A stretch of DNA of 14,683 nucleotides, taken from NCBI GenBank assembly GCA_934481515.1, contig CAKSPO010000042.1, positions 1 through 14,683 on the forward strand, given 5' to 3'. Position 1 is the stretch's first letter; every line of letters begins with the position of its first letter. This stretch comes from an uncultured Eubacteriales bacterium. Lineage in GTDB: Bacteria > Bacillota > Clostridia > Oscillospirales > CAG-272. Positions 14,056 to 14,683 of the stretch are shown here, piece after piece. A program made the translations under genes and the position numbers. The notes beneath the pieces were generated by a model. The model worked only from the letters and a program-made list of their open reading frames with translations. It searched no databases and had not been told where the DNA came from.

Positions 14056-14067
14056 TTGTTGCAACAA
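14056..14067. promoter_or_regulatory. 12-bp palindrome between the second TetR gene and the lipoprotein gene
   Basis: TTGTTGCAACAA is a perfect palindrome, 31 bases after the TetR stop codon and 54 before the lipoprotein start. It could be a regulator site; no nearby promoter was recognised. Confidence 0.3.
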
Positions 14068-14120
14068 ATGCCGACCGGCACCATAGCCGGCGGATATCCC
14101 TCCGGAAAGGAGATTTGAGT

Positions 14121-14678
14121 ATGAAAAAGCGTGCATTGATCTTTTTGCTGTGTGCGGTGCTGATGTCATTGCCGGTACTTTCGATGACAGGATGCGGCTC
14201 CGGCTACATGGTGACAAATGCGTATGACCATTCGGAGAATTACAGCACGGGAAATTTTACATATGAGGCGGAGCTGGTGGATCATGTTTCCATCAGTTGG
14301 TATCTCGGCGTGGTCGAGGTGCGGGAAAGCGATACGGCGGTGCTGAATGTTTCTGAGACCGGAGAGAATCTGCCACAGGCGGAGCAGCTGCACTGGTATC
14401 TGGACGGAGACGAATTGCGCATTGAGTTCTGCGAATCCGGATATTATGGGAGATTTGAAAACTCGGATAAACATCTGACGATAGAAGTTCCGAAAAACGT
14501 TACTCTTACGGTCAGTAATTCCTCCGGCGTTGTCACGCTCGGAGAGCATCCCCTGAAGGAACTGGATCTGCAAACCGTGTCCGGAAACTTCAGTGCGGGA
14601 AATCTGACGGCGGAGAAAATCTCTATCCGGTACAGATTGAGAATTTCCTGCGTGCATATGGAAAAATCAAGGACGTAG
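14121..14678 (+). CDS. DUF4097-type putative lipoprotein, 3' end apparently replaced
   Basis: The frame encodes 185 residues. A lipoprotein signal peptide is visible: MKKR, a hydrophobic core (5-20), then 'SMTGC' with Cys25 as the likely lipid-bearing residue. From ~50 on the protein shows the beta-strand pattern of DUF4097/putative adhesin domains: 'VSISWYLGVVEVRES', 'LTIEVPKNVTLTVSNSSGVV', 'LDLQTVSGNFSAGNLTAEKI'. These proteins are usually longer, with repeated 'TVSG' rungs. Here the pattern stops at about base 14627 and the last ~17 residues (rich in R and S) do not fit; the stop at 14676-14678 is probably not native. Start ATG 14121 follows GAAAGGAG (14105-14112). It is downstream of, and perhaps controlled by, the second TetR regulator. 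Function in the envelope is unknown. Confidence 0.8.
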   Translation: MKKRALIFLLCAVLMSLPVLSMTGCGSGYMVTNAYDHSENYSTGNFTYEAELVDHVSISWYLGVVEVRESDTAVLNVSETGENLPQAEQLHWYLDGDELRIEFCESGYYGRFENSDKHLTIEVPKNVTLTVSNSSGVVTLGEHPLKELDLQTVSGNFSAGNLTAEKISIRYRLRISCVHMEKSRT

Positions 14679-14683
14679 CAGTA
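14609..14683 (+). other. Fragment of an AMP-forming acyl-CoA synthetase/ligase in another frame
   Basis: Read from 14609 in a frame different from the lipoprotein's, the bases give 'GGENLYPVQIENFLRAY' followed by 'GKIKDVAV', open to the window end. This matches the conserved C-terminal hinge region of the AMP-dependent synthetase family (GGxNxxPxxIExxLxxHxxVxxxAV). There is no start codon and no upstream part of such an enzyme. The boundary with the lipoprotein lies in 'ggcggagaaaatctctatc' (14609-14627), which codes sensibly in both frames. Either a contig mis-join or a real fusion of unrelated genes. Confidence 0.6.

Overview
The window looks like a chromosomal segment from a spore-forming, mid-GC Firmicute, probably a gut clostridium of the Oscillospirales type. 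The evidence is a SpoVAF-type germination protein, good AGGAGG-like Shine-Dalgarno sites, textbook sigma-A promoters (TTGACA-17-TATAAT), a SPPTG sortase-like anchor and a BioY ECF transporter subunit. Most genes are ordinary housekeeping or accessory genes. The unusual material lies in the gaps, and at the two ends of the window the genes are cut or fused.

Layout: (1) 1-927, C-terminal part of a wall-anchored surface protein with Cys-rich repeats. (2) 1147-2716, a TetR-type regulator with its own promoter, then a DeoD-type purine nucleoside phosphorylase. (3) 2717-4105, a repeat-rich accessory island: an AT-rich DUF559 (Vsr-like nuclease fold) gene lies between two near-identical 134-bp direct repeats built from double-hairpin palindromes. 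(4) 4041-5635 on the minus strand, spoVAF, diverging from an S1-domain RNA-binding protein gene (5772-6740). (5) 6791-7159, remnant of a serine acetyltransferase-like gene. (6) 7244-9929, bioY, gpsA and tatD on the plus strand, with terminator-like hairpins directly before the ribosome binding sites of bioY and tatD. (7) 10001-12148, an EF-G paralogue. (8) 12149-12752, a gene-free stretch with hairpins and tandem GC-rich repeats. (9) 12753-13073, thioredoxin. (10) 13218-14678, a second TetR regulator, paralogous to the first, then a DUF4097-type lipoprotein gene whose 3' end runs into a fragment of an AMP-forming ligase in another reading frame.

Four signals deserve most attention. The DUF559 cassette with its palindromic repeat family is the best candidate for a mobile or self-propagating system. 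The two paralogous TetR genes share a 10-bp motif, TGCAAAATGC, at similar distances downstream of strong promoters, suggesting a common operator. The purine nucleoside phosphorylase has Asn where the catalytic Asp is expected. The last ~75 bases look like a chimeric junction (assembly mis-join or real fusion). All calls come from reading the sequence; no database search was run.
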